Assembly (NCBI GenBank): GCA_052387815.1
Contig: JBQTIU010000005.1
Location: 1-64,000, forward strand
Source: JBQTIU01 sp052387815
GTDB lineage: Bacteria; Pseudomonadota; Alphaproteobacteria; CACIAM-22H2
Reading direction: 5' to 3'
DNA length: 64,000 nucleotides
The notes beneath the pieces were generated by a model. It worked only from the letters and a program-made list of their open reading frames with translations. It was not told the DNA's origin and ran no database searches. This document shows, in pieces, positions 50,613-58,336 of this stretch (positions are counted from its first letter, which is position 1; each line of letters starts with the position of its first letter). The translations under genes were made by a program, and so were the position numbers.

Positions 50613-53354
50613 ATGCCCCCGCCGCTCGACATCGCGCCGGTCACGATCGAAGAGGAGATGAAGCGCTCCTACCTCGATTACGCGATGAGCGTCATCGTGG
50701 CGCGCGCGCTTCCCGACGTGCGCGACGGCTTGAAGCCGGTCCATCGGCGCATCCTCTATGCCATGAACGAGGCCGGGTACGACTGGAACCGGGCTTACCG
50801 CAAATCCGCGCGCGTGGTCGGCGATGTGATGGGCAAGTACCACCCGCACGGGGACGTGGCGATCTACGACGCTATGGTCCGCATGGCGCAGGATTTTTCG
50901 ATGCGCCTGCCGCTGATCGACGGCCAGGGCAATTTCGGCTCGTTGGACGGCGATCCGCCGGCGGCGATGCGCTACACCGAGGCGCGCCTCGACCGCGCGG
51001 CGGCCGCGCTCATCGCCGACATCGACAAGGAGACCGCCGACTTCCAGCCCAATTACGACGACACCGCGGTCGAGCCCACGGTGCTGCCGGCGCAGTTCCC
51101 GAACCTGCTGGTCAACGGCGCCACCGGGATCGCGGTCGGCATGGCGACCAACATCCTGCCCCACAACCTCGCCGAGGTCATCGACGCCTGTTGCGCCTAC
51201 ATCGACGACCCCGACATCGCCCTCGACGAGCTGATGGCGATCGTCCCCGGCCCGGATTTGCCGACCGGCGGCATCGTGCTTGGCAAGCTGGGCCTGCGCG
51301 AGGCCTACCGGACGGGGCGCGGCTCGATCGTGGTGCGTGGCCGGGCCGCGGTCGAGGAGATCCGCAAGGACCGCTCGGCGATCGTCGTCACCGAGATCCC
51401 GTTCCAAGTCAACAAGGCGCGCCTCGTCGAGCGCATCGCCGAGACGGTGCGGGACAAGCTGATCGAGGGCATCGCCGATCTGCGCGACGAAAGCGACCGC
51501 GACGGCGTGCGCGTGGTGATCGAATTGAAGCGCGACGCCAATCCCGACGTGGTCTTGAACCAGCTCTATCGCTACACGCCGCTGCAGACCGGCTTCGGCA
51601 TCAACATGCTGGCGCTCGACGGCGGCCGGCCGCGGCTCCTCGGCCTCAGGGAGATCATCGCCGCCTTCGTCGCCTTCCGCGAGGACGTGATCACGCGCCG
51701 TACGCGCTTTCTGTTGCGCAAGGCGCGCGAACGGGCCCATGTTCTGGTCGCGCTGGCGGTGGCCGTCGCCAATCTCGACGCGGTGATCGCGCTCATCCGC
51801 AAGGCCGCCGACCCCGCCGTCGCGCGCGCGCGGCTCATCGAGCGGCCATGGCCGGTCAGCGACATCGGGCCGCTCATCGAGCTCATCAACGAGCCGGGGC
51901 GGGGCGGGGCGGACGGCAGCTACCGCCTGTCCGAGGATCAGGCCAAGGCGATCCTCGATCTGCGCCTGCATCGCTTGACCGGGCTCGAGCGCGACAAGAT
52001 CGCCATCGACCTCAAGACGCTGGTCGCCGAGATCGCCGATTTTCTCGCCATCCTCGGCTCGCGCGAGCGGCTCTATGCGATCCTGCGCCAGGAACTGGTG
52101 GCGATGAAGGAGGCGTTCGCGGATGAGCGGCGCACCCGGATCGAGGAGGGCGAGAGCGAACAGGACATCGAGGACCTGATCCAGCCCGAGGACATGGTGG
52201 TGACCGTCACCCATGGCGGCTACATCAAGCGCGTGCCGCTGTCCGCCTATCGCGCGCAGCGCCGCGGCGGCCGCGGCCGGGCCGGCATGGCCCGGCGCGA
52301 GGAGGATTTCGTCTCGCAGGTGTTCGTGGTCAACACCCACACGCCGGTGCTGTTCTTCACCTCGCGCGGCACGGTCTTCGAGCTCAAGGTCTATCGCCTG
52401 CCGCTCGGCACGCCGCAGGCGCGCGGCAAGGCGATGATCAACCTGCTGCCGCTCGCCGCGGGCGAAACCATCTCGACCCTGATGCCGCTGCCCGAGGACG
52501 AAATCCGTCGGGGCGCGCTCCACGTCATGTTCGCGACCTCGACTGGCAATGTGCGGCGCAACGCGCTGTCGGACTTCGTCAACATCAAGGCCAACGGCAA
52601 GATCGCCATGAAGCTCGACGAGGGCGAGCGGCTGATCGCGGTGCTGCCCTGCGGCGAGGGGGACGACGTGCTGCTGGCCGCGCGCGGCGGCAAGTGCACG
52701 CGCTTCTCCGTGGTCGAGGTCCGCGTGTTCCGCGGCCGCGACTCGACGGGCGTGCGCGGCATCCGGCTGGCGCCCGGGGATGCGGTAATTTCGATGTCGA
52801 TCCTGCGCCACGCCGAGTTCTCGGTCGAGGAGCGCGATGCGTATCTGCGCGCCATGGGCGCGCGCCGGCGCGCCGCCGGCGAGGGCGAAACCCCGGCTTC
52901 GCCCCCGGAGGCCGTCGAACCCGCGCCGCCGGCGCTCACCCTCTCCGAGGAACACCTCGCGGCGCTGGCGGGCCAGGAAGATTTTATCTTGTCGGTGACC
53001 GCGAACGGCTTCGGCAAGCGCAGCTCGGCCTACGAATACCGGATCGCCGGTCGCGGCGGGCAGGGCATCGCCAACATCGAAACCTCCGATCGCAACGGCG
53101 AGGTGGTGGCGTCGTTCCCGGTCCGGGACGGGGACCAGATCATGCTGGTGACCGACAGCGGCCAGCTCATCCGCATACCGGTCAACGACATCCGCATCGC
53201 CGGCCGCAAGACCCAGGGCGTGATCCTGTTCAAGCTCGCCGAGGGCGAGCGGGTGGTGTCGGTGACGCGGCTCGGCGACGAGGGCGTGGCGGACGGCGGC
53301 GGGGCCGGCGACGGGGCGGCCGAGCCGTCGCCAGGCGGAGAGAGCGATGGCTAA
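50613..53354 (+). CDS. gyrA: DNA gyrase subunit A
   Basis: This type II topoisomerase subunit breaks and rejoins DNA. Catalytic tyrosine is Tyr121 (AAMRYTEARL). The breakage-reunion domain begins EEEMKRSYLDYAMSVIVARA. The GyrA box in the C-terminal beta-pinwheel is QRRGGRG, which separates gyrase from topoisomerase IV. The quinolone pocket has Val82 where E. coli has Ser83, while Asp86 (E. coli Asp87) is kept. The product has 913 residues from ATG 50613. It overlaps coaD by 8 bp. Confidence 0.96.
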   Translation: MPPPLDIAPVTIEEEMKRSYLDYAMSVIVARALPDVRDGLKPVHRRILYAMNEAGYDWNRAYRKSARVVGDVMGKYHPHGDVAIYDAMVRMAQDFSMRLPLIDGQGNFGSLDGDPPAAMRYTEARLDRAAAALIADIDKETADFQPNYDDTAVEPTVLPAQFPNLLVNGATGIAVGMATNILPHNLAEVIDACCAYIDDPDIALDELMAIVPGPDLPTGGIVLGKLGLREAYRTGRGSIVVRGRAAVEEIRKDRSAIVVTEIPFQVNKARLVERIAETVRDKLIEGIADLRDESDRDGVRVVIELKRDANPDVVLNQLYRYTPLQTGFGINMLALDGGRPRLLGLREIIAAFVAFREDVITRRTRFLLRKARERAHVLVALAVAVANLDAVIALIRKAADPAVARARLIERPWPVSDIGPLIELINEPGRGGADGSYRLSEDQAKAILDLRLHRLTGLERDKIAIDLKTLVAEIADFLAILGSRERLYAILRQELVAMKEAFADERRTRIEEGESEQDIEDLIQPEDMVVTVTHGGYIKRVPLSAYRAQRRGGRGRAGMARREEDFVSQVFVVNTHTPVLFFTSRGTVFELKVYRLPLGTPQARGKAMINLLPLAAGETISTLMPLPEDEIRRGALHVMFATSTGNVRRNALSDFVNIKANGKIAMKLDEGERLIAVLPCGEGDDVLLAARGGKCTRFSVVEVRVFRGRDSTGVRGIRLAPGDAVISMSILRHAEFSVEERDAYLRAMGARRRAAGEGETPASPPEAVEPAPPALTLSEEHLAALAGQEDFILSVTANGFGKRSSAYEYRIAGRGGQGIANIETSDRNGEVVASFPVRDGDQIMLVTDSGQLIRIPVNDIRIAGRKTQGVILFKLAEGERVVSVTRLGDEGVADGGGAGDGAAEPSPGGESDG

Positions 53355-53916
53355 AGCACGGATCGCGGTCTATCCCGGGACCTTCGATCCGGTGACCAAC
53401 GGGCATATGGACATCATCGTTCGCGCCGTCACGCTGGTCGACCAGCTGATCGTCGGCGTGGCGGTCAATGCCGGCAAGGGTCCGCTGTTCGGGTTCGAGG
53501 AGCGAGTCGAACTGCTCAACGGCGAGATCATGGCACTCGATCCGCAGCTCGGGGCACGCATCGAGGTGCAGCCGTTCAAGACCCTGCTCATGCATTTCGC
53601 CAAGACGGTCGGCGCCGATGTCATCGTCCGCGGCCTGCGCGCGGTCTCGGATTTCGAATACGAATTCCAGATGGCGGCGATGAACCGGCGGTTGAGCCCG
53701 GGGGTGGACACCGTGTTCCTGATGGCCTCCGAGACCAACCAGTTCATCTCGTCGCGGTTCGTCAAGGAGATCGCGCGCCTGGGCGGCGACATCTCGCATT
53801 TCGTGAGCCCGCGCGTCGTGCGCAAGGTCAAGGACTCGCTCGCGCGGGCGGGCGGCGCGGGGGAGGGCGAGGGGGCGGCGACCATCCCATTGCCCGCCGT
53901 CAAGGCCCCGATTTGA
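53347..53916 (+). CDS. coaD: Phosphopantetheine adenylyltransferase
   Basis: CoaD makes dephospho-CoA from 4'-phosphopantetheine and ATP, the penultimate step of CoA synthesis. It has the nucleotidyltransferase motif YPGTFDPVTNGHMDII (TNGH for HxGH), VIVRGLRAVSDFEYEFQMA and ISSRFVKEIARLGGDIS. The 189-residue product has a slightly long tail. It is coupled to gyrA by an 8-bp overlap. Confidence 0.96.
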   Translation: MAKARIAVYPGTFDPVTNGHMDIIVRAVTLVDQLIVGVAVNAGKGPLFGFEERVELLNGEIMALDPQLGARIEVQPFKTLLMHFAKTVGADVIVRGLRAVSDFEYEFQMAAMNRRLSPGVDTVFLMASETNQFISSRFVKEIARLGGDISHFVSPRVVRKVKDSLARAGGAGEGEGAATIPLPAVKAPI

Positions 53917-53931
53917 AGGTTCCCCAAGTGA

Positions 53932-53960
53932 TTGACCCCCTGCCGGGGCGGGCCCTAAGG
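53932..53960 (+). promoter_or_regulatory. Probable tRNA-Lys promoter
   Basis: TTGACC (53932-53937) and CTAAGG (53955-53960) lie 17 bp apart, and the expected start is about 20 bp before the tRNA. The -35 is strong, the -10 weak. Confidence 0.45.
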
Positions 53961-53988
53961 TGGGCCACGGCAACGGTCCCCTCGGAGC

Positions 53989-54063
53989 GAGCGCGTAGCT
54001 CAGCGGCAGAGCATCTGACTTTTAATCAGAGGGTCGAGGGTTCGATCCCCTCCGCGCTCACCA
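53989..54063 (+). tRNA. tRNA-Lys (TTT anticodon)
   Basis: The 75-nt tRNA has acceptor GAGCGCG/CGCGCTC, D-arm GTAGCTCAGCGGCAGAGC, anticodon stem-loop CTGACTTTTAATCAG carrying TTT, T-loop TTCGATC and encoded ACCA. The region immediately downstream (54.1-56.2 kb) contains accessory genes. Confidence 0.97.
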
Positions 54064-54142
54064 TCGAAGGCTTATTAACGAGACGCTGGAGACGCTGGCG
54101 GTCCGATTCCTCGGGGAAACAGCGGGGAAGCGCGCGGCGCCG

Positions 54143-54889
54143 TCAGATCCTGAGGCCCCCCGGCAGGGGGCGAAAGCGCACGCCCATGATCGATTTTTCC
54201 TTGATCCGGCCGTCATCGCCCTTCTCGATGAGGACGAGTTCCTGGGGGCCGTCGGGCGGGCCGACGGGCGCGATCAGCCGGCCGCCGGGCTTGAGCTGGG
54301 CCAACAGCGAGGGCGACAGTTCGGGCACCGCCATGCGGACGATGATCGCATCGAAGGACGTGGCGCGATCCGGCCAGCCGTAATAGCCGTCCGCGATCCT
54401 GACCTCGATGCCGCGATAACCGAGCCGGTCCAGCGTGCGCTTGGCGGTTTCGGCGACCTCGGCGCTGTACTCGACGCTGAACACCGTATTCGAGAGCTCG
54501 GCGAGGATCGCGGTGTGGTAGCCGCCGCCGATGCCGACCTCGAGCACCCGGTCGGAGCGCCGGACGCGAACCAGGTCGGTCATCACGGCGATGAGCGAAG
54601 GCTGCGAGACCGTCGCCTCGGGGCCGACCGGCAGCGGCCGATCGAGATAGGCGTAGCGCTGCAGCTCCGGCGGCACGAATTCATGGCGCGGCACCTTGGC
54701 CATGGCCTCGACGACGCGGCGATCAAGACCCGGCTCGCCTGCCTGCTGGCGTATCTGGCGCATGCCTTTGTCGATCGCCTCGACCAAGAGTCGCCGCATG
54801 GCGGCGAACTCGGACGCCTCGTCGGCGAGCCCGGCCGGGGCTGCGCCGAGCAGCACCACAAGGGCGAGAGATCGGCCCAACCACGCCAT
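54143..54889 (-). CDS. PCMT-family methyltransferase with a signal peptide
   Basis: The 248-residue protein begins with a Sec-type signal peptide (MAWLGRSLALVVLLGAAPAG, then LADEA). The remainder is PCMT-like: KVPRHEFVPPELQRYAYLDR, PLPVGPEATVSQPSLIAVMT, motif I VLEVGIGGGYHTAILAEL and FDAIIVRMAVPELSPSLLAQ. Motif I reads GIGGG instead of GTGSG, and the usual TAAPP stretch is VRMAVPE. SAM is not expected in the periplasm, so it may be non-catalytic or retained at the membrane. It is transcribed towards tRNA-Lys. The long open frame upstream to 55333 has no similarity. Confidence 0.75.
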   Translation of the reverse strand: MAWLGRSLALVVLLGAAPAGLADEASEFAAMRRLLVEAIDKGMRQIRQQAGEPGLDRRVVEAMAKVPRHEFVPPELQRYAYLDRPLPVGPEATVSQPSLIAVMTDLVRVRRSDRVLEVGIGGGYHTAILAELSNTVFSVEYSAEVAETAKRTLDRLGYRGIEVRIADGYYGWPDRATSFDAIIVRMAVPELSPSLLAQLKPGGRLIAPVGPPDGPQELVLIEKGDDGRIKEKSIMGVRFRPLPGGLRI

Positions 54890-55148
54890 TCCCGATGCTC
54901 CGCGACCAACTCGGTCACGAGCGATACTTGTCCCGGCCGCGCCCGCTGTCAATCGGCGACTTCGTGCCATCCCTGGCGGCCCGACGGATGGCGGTGCCGC
55001 GCCGTCCGGCTTCGCGCCCGATCCTGTTGCATCGCCAGGCCTCACAGGCCTAAATGCAGAACAGGCTCCACTCCCCGGCGGGTGAAACTTGCGGAGCCCG
55101 TCAAGCAAGACCACGAACGCCGCTTTGCAAGGCGGAAGGAGCAAGGCG

Positions 55149-55418
55149 ATGGCAGGGATCACTCGGGGAACAGGCAATGTGTTTGCCGATGTTGGCTTTC
55201 CGGACGCCGAAGAACGGCAGACGAAAGTGCGCCTGACGGTCGCAATAAACCAGATTCTCTGGCAGCGCCGGCGCTCGCCCTCGCTGCCCACAGGCGCCAC
55301 ATCGTCCATCACCTCTCTCGATTTCGTATCCATGGCTGCAGTTCCTTTCGGTTTCTGGTCAACAATATCGTGTCCAGAAAAACCGCGGGCAGCTCAGGCC
55401 GGACCCCTTGGTGGCTGA
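55149..55418 (+). pseudogene. Decayed HigA-type (XRE/HTH_37) antitoxin
   Basis: MAGITRGTGNVFADVGFPDA and EERQTKVRLTVAINQIL match the start of HigA-like antitoxins that have an XRE helix-turn-helix. After about residue 40 the frame loses similarity. A neighbouring frame carries a segment (LSRFRIHG, then SSFRFLVNNI) reminiscent of the later part, suggesting one or more indels. AAGGAG lies upstream of ATG 55149. No HigB/RelE toxin gene is recognisable next to it. The assignment is from remembered family motifs. Remaining sequence in the gap 54890-55528 shows nothing else I can support. Confidence 0.55.
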
Positions 55419-55528
55419 ACATAGAATCACGCGGGCTGGCCAGATCCGTTGGCTTTAAGTGTATCGTTGTCGTCTCGACCCGCTCGGGTGCAACGACCAC
55501 CCCCCTCGCAGCACTGCCGGTTCAAACG

Positions 55529-55891
55529 TCAGACCGGCCGCTTCGATTGAACCGCACGCCACATTGCGCGAACCGCGCGCTTAAGGGCCGGCAATTCCGA
55601 GGTGATGATGTTCCAGACGATCAGCGGGTCAACGCGGTGATACTCGTGACGAAGCACGTTGCCAAGGTCGGCCACCTTGCGCCACGGCACTTCCGGACGG
55701 AGCGACTTGAGTTCGACCGGTATGCGCCGACTAGCCTCGGAGATGACTTCCATTTTCCGCTCGATCGCCGCGCGCAGCATGCTATCGCGGATGTAGTCAG
55801 CGGCCTCCTTCTCTTTGGCGTACCGCTCGATGTCACGGATCGCATCGCGTAGATCCGCAAGATGGAGCAGTGTGCTTCGCGGCGCCATCAA
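55529..55891 (-). CDS. HEPN-domain toxin-like protein (HepT/DUF86 family)
   Basis: The 120-residue helical protein resembles DUF86 HepT toxins: LADLRDAIRDIERYAKE, AAIERKMEVISEASRRIP and the C-terminal VADLGNVLRHEYHRVDPLIV. Active HEPN RNases have Arg-x4-6-His; here the residue five before His is Gly (GNVLRHEY), as in one common DUF86 subgroup. It overlaps the nucleotidyltransferase gene by 4 bp (ATGA), the standard layout of MNT-HepT pairs in which the antitoxin AMPylates the toxin. ATG 55888 is an equivalent start. Confidence 0.85.
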   Translation of the reverse strand: MMAPRSTLLHLADLRDAIRDIERYAKEKEAADYIRDSMLRAAIERKMEVISEASRRIPVELKSLRPEVPWRKVADLGNVLRHEYHRVDPLIVWNIITSELPALKRAVRAMWRAVQSKRPV

Positions 55892-56184
55892 AATACGCGT
55901 ACGGCTTCCGCCAAGACGGCTTTCTTGATCGCCGGGTGCAGACTCTCGCGCGTGACGACATCGGCCCGCCGGCCGAGTATCGCTTCGGCGCGATAGCGAA
56001 GCTCCAAGAGATCGAACAGCGAGAATCGCGAGCGATCCCGGAGCTCGACGAGTAGGTCCACGTCGCTGCCGCGGCCCGCGCGGCTCCGGACCGTCGAGCC
56101 GAACAGATACAGGGACCTGACCCCGACCGCCCGAAGTTCATCGGCGCGCGCGGCCAGAAGCGAGCGTGCGGTGCGTTTGCGCAT
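55888..56184 (-). CDS. MNT-type minimal nucleotidyltransferase antitoxin
   Basis: The 98-residue protein has the nucleotidyltransferase fold motif LYLFGSTVRSRAGRGSDVDL, with GSx10-DxD metal ligands, followed by LVELRDRSRFSLFDLLELR. It is the expected partner of the overlapping HEPN gene, and in studied pairs it modifies a HEPN tyrosine with AMP. ATG 56184 gives MRKRTARSLLAARADELRAV; the upstream extension to 56271 has no similarity. It sits between glnA and the HEPN gene. Confidence 0.88.
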   Translation of the reverse strand: MRKRTARSLLAARADELRAVGVRSLYLFGSTVRSRAGRGSDVDLLVELRDRSRFSLFDLLELRYRAEAILGRRADVVTRESLHPAIKKAVLAEAVRVF

Positions 56185-56274
56185 GATGCAGATCATACCC
56201 GCAACCGCGGGCGGATGCGAACAGTCTCGTCGGCCGGCGGGCTTACGACTGCGGTCCGCGCGCGGGGGCACGGC

Positions 56275-56303
56275 AAAAACCCCCGCCGGTTGCCCGGCGG
56301 GGG
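56275..56303 (-). terminator. Intrinsic terminator of glnA
   Basis: On the minus strand CCCCCGCCGG-GCAA-CCGGCGGGGG forms a 10-bp stem with a 4-base loop, followed by TTTTT (56279-56275). It begins 22 bp after the glnA stop codon. It is the clearest rho-independent terminator in the window. Confidence 0.93.
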
Positions 56304-56325
56304 TCGCTCATGCGCGCCGATTCGC

Positions 56326-57735
56326 TCACACCGAGTAATACATCTCGAACTCGATCGGGTGCGGGGTGTGCTCGAAGTTGTAGACCTCCTGCCACTTGAG
56401 TTCCATGTAGCCGTCGATGAGGTCGTCGCTGAACACGTCGCCCTTCTTCAAGAAGTCGCGGTCGGTGTCGAGATGCCCGAGCGCCTCGCGCAGCGAGCCG
56501 CACACCTGGGGCACGTTCTTGAGCTCGGCGGGCGGCAGGTCGTAGAGGTTCTTGTCGATCGGATCGCCGGGGTGGATCTTGTTGCGGATGCCGTCGATGC
56601 CGGCCATCAACATCGCCGCGAAGCCGAGATAGGGGTTGCAGGCGGGGTCCGGGTAGCGGACCTCGACGCGCTTGCCCTTGGGGCTCGCCGTGTAGGGGAT
56701 GCGGCACGCCGCCGAGCGGTTGCGGGCTGAATAGGCGAGCAGGACCGGCGCCTCGAAGCCGGGGATGAGGCGCTTGTAGCTGTTGGTGGTCGGGTTGGTG
56801 AAGGCGTTGATCGCCTTGGCGTGCCGGATGACGCCGCCGATGTAATAGAGCGCCATCTCGGAGAGATCGGCATAGAGGTTGCCGGCGAACAGTGGCTTGC
56901 CCTTCTTCCAGATCGACTGGTGGGTATGCATGCCCGAACCGTTGTCGCCCTTGATCGGCTTGGGCATGTAGGTCACCGTCTTGCCGTACTGGTGAGCGAC
57001 GTTGTGGCCGACGTATTTGTAGATCTGCACGTGGTCGGCCGCTTTCACCAGGGTCTCGTACATGTTGCCGAGCTCGTTCTGGTTGGGCGCCACCTCGTGG
57101 TGGTGCTTCTCGATCCGCAGCCCCATGTCCTTCATTGTGGTCAGCATCTCGGCCCGCAGGTCCGCCAAACTGTCGACCGGCGGGACCGGGAAATAGCCGC
57201 CCTTGATCGGCGGCCGGTGGCCCATGTTGCCGTCCTCGAACTTCTTGTCGCTGGCCCAGGGTCCTTCCTCGGCGTCGATGACGTAGCTGATCTCGTTCAT
57301 CGCCACCTTGAAGCGCACGTCATCGAAGATGAAGAACTCGATCTCCGGCCCGAAATAGGCGGTGTCGCCAAGGCCCGTACTCTTGAGGTAGATCTCGGCC
57401 TTCTTGGCGACCGAGCGCGGGTCGCGCACATAGGGCTGGCCGGTGCCGGGCTCGTGGACGTCGCAGACCAGGATTAGCGAGGCCTGGGCCGCGAACGGGT
57501 CCATCACCGCCGAGGCGGGATCGGGAATGAGGGCCATGTCCGACTCGTGGATCGCCTTCCAGCCGGCGATCGAGGAGCCGTCGAACATGATGCCGTCGAC
57601 GAAGGTGTTCTCGTCGATGGTCTCGACGGCGTGGGCAAGATGCTGCCACTTGCCGCGCGGATCGGTGAAGCGGAGATCGACGTACTTGACGTCCTTGTCC
57701 TTGATCATCTGCAGGACTTTCTTGGGGTCCGACAT
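56326..57735 (-). CDS. glnA: Glutamine synthetase type I
   Basis: GlnA makes glutamine from glutamate, ammonia and ATP. The 469-residue protein shows KYVDLRFTDPRGKWQHLAHA, MFDGSSIAGWKAIHESDMAL, FIFDDVRF, NGSGMHTHQSIWKKGKPLFA and RNRSAACRIPYTASPKGKRV. The adenylylation tyrosine lies in KNLYDLPPAEL near residue 400, so GlnE control is expected. It lies 42 bp downstream of glnB and ends at a strong terminator. Confidence 0.98.
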   Translation of the reverse strand: MSDPKKVLQMIKDKDVKYVDLRFTDPRGKWQHLAHAVETIDENTFVDGIMFDGSSIAGWKAIHESDMALIPDPASAVMDPFAAQASLILVCDVHEPGTGQPYVRDPRSVAKKAEIYLKSTGLGDTAYFGPEIEFFIFDDVRFKVAMNEISYVIDAEEGPWASDKKFEDGNMGHRPPIKGGYFPVPPVDSLADLRAEMLTTMKDMGLRIEKHHHEVAPNQNELGNMYETLVKAADHVQIYKYVGHNVAHQYGKTVTYMPKPIKGDNGSGMHTHQSIWKKGKPLFAGNLYADLSEMALYYIGGVIRHAKAINAFTNPTTNSYKRLIPGFEAPVLLAYSARNRSAACRIPYTASPKGKRVEVRYPDPACNPYLGFAAMLMAGIDGIRNKIHPGDPIDKNLYDLPPAELKNVPQVCGSLREALGHLDTDRDFLKKGDVFSDDLIDGYMELKWQEVYNFEHTPHPIEFEMYYSV

Positions 57736-57777
57736 CGGTGCTGCTTCCTGTGGGCTGGTGGTTGGTGGAGTTAGACC

Positions 57778-58116
57778 TTAGATCGCTTCGGAGCCGCGCT
57801 CGCCGGTGCGGATGCGGACCGCTTCCTCGACGCTGGTGACGAAAATCTTGCCGTCGCCGATGCGGCCCGTATGGGCGGCCCGCTGGATCGCCTCGACCGC
57901 GCGCTCGACCAGGTTATCGTCGAGCACGACCTCGATCTTCACCTTGGGCAGGAAATCGACGACGTATTCCGCGCCCCGGTAAAGCTCGGTGTGGCCCTTC
58001 TGGCGGCCGAAGCCCTTGGCCTCGGTGACCGTCAGGCCCTTCAAGCCGACCTCGTTGAGCGCGTCCTTGACCTCATCCAGTTTGAACGGCTTGATGATCG
58101 CCTCGATCTTTTTCAT
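57778..58116 (-). CDS. glnB: Nitrogen regulatory protein P-II
   Basis: The 112-residue signalling protein starts MKKIEAIIKPFKLDEVKDAL and carries the T-loop TELYRGAEYVVDFLPKVK with the uridylylated Tyr51. The C-terminal GRIGDGKIFVTSVEEAVRIR binds ATP/ADP. The start ATG 58116 is preceded by GGGGAA; the upstream frame to 58203 is not conserved. glnB-glnA linkage is typical of alphaproteobacteria, where glnB is often under NtrC/sigma-54 control. Confidence 0.97.
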   Translation of the reverse strand: MKKIEAIIKPFKLDEVKDALNEVGLKGLTVTEAKGFGRQKGHTELYRGAEYVVDFLPKVKIEVVLDDNLVERAVEAIQRAAHTGRIGDGKIFVTSVEEAVRIRTGERGSEAI

Positions 58117-58216
58117 GTGCGGTTCCCCTCGCTCTTGCGTGCCCGGCGCGAACGACAACAAACTCCGGCGCGGCCCGCCCGGCAGCCTGATCCTCGGCTT
58201 CAAGCCTCGAACCCAT

Positions 58217-58231
58217 GCACGGCCCGTGCCA
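58217..58231 (-). promoter_or_regulatory. Candidate sigma-54 promoter/dyad upstream of glnB
   Basis: On the minus strand TGGCAC (58231-58226) followed by GTGC gives exact GG-N10-GC spacing of a -24/-12 promoter, about 100 bp before the glnB start. The site also contains the dyad GCACGG-C-CCGTGC, which could instead bind a regulator. The -12 reads GTGC instead of TTGC. Confidence 0.5.
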
Positions 58232-58336
58232 ACCGGGGCAACCTCGGCCGCATGGTCGGACTCGCCCCTCGGAGGCGCCCGAACAGCCCGCCAATCCGGG
58301 GATGCCTGATTAATTTGGCGGCAGGCTGCCTAAACG

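Noticed and set aside
54515..55852. 445-codon plus-strand frame over the exported PCMT region
   Set aside because: Its first part is antisense to the PCMT-like gene and its end antisense to the HEPN gene; no coherent domain.
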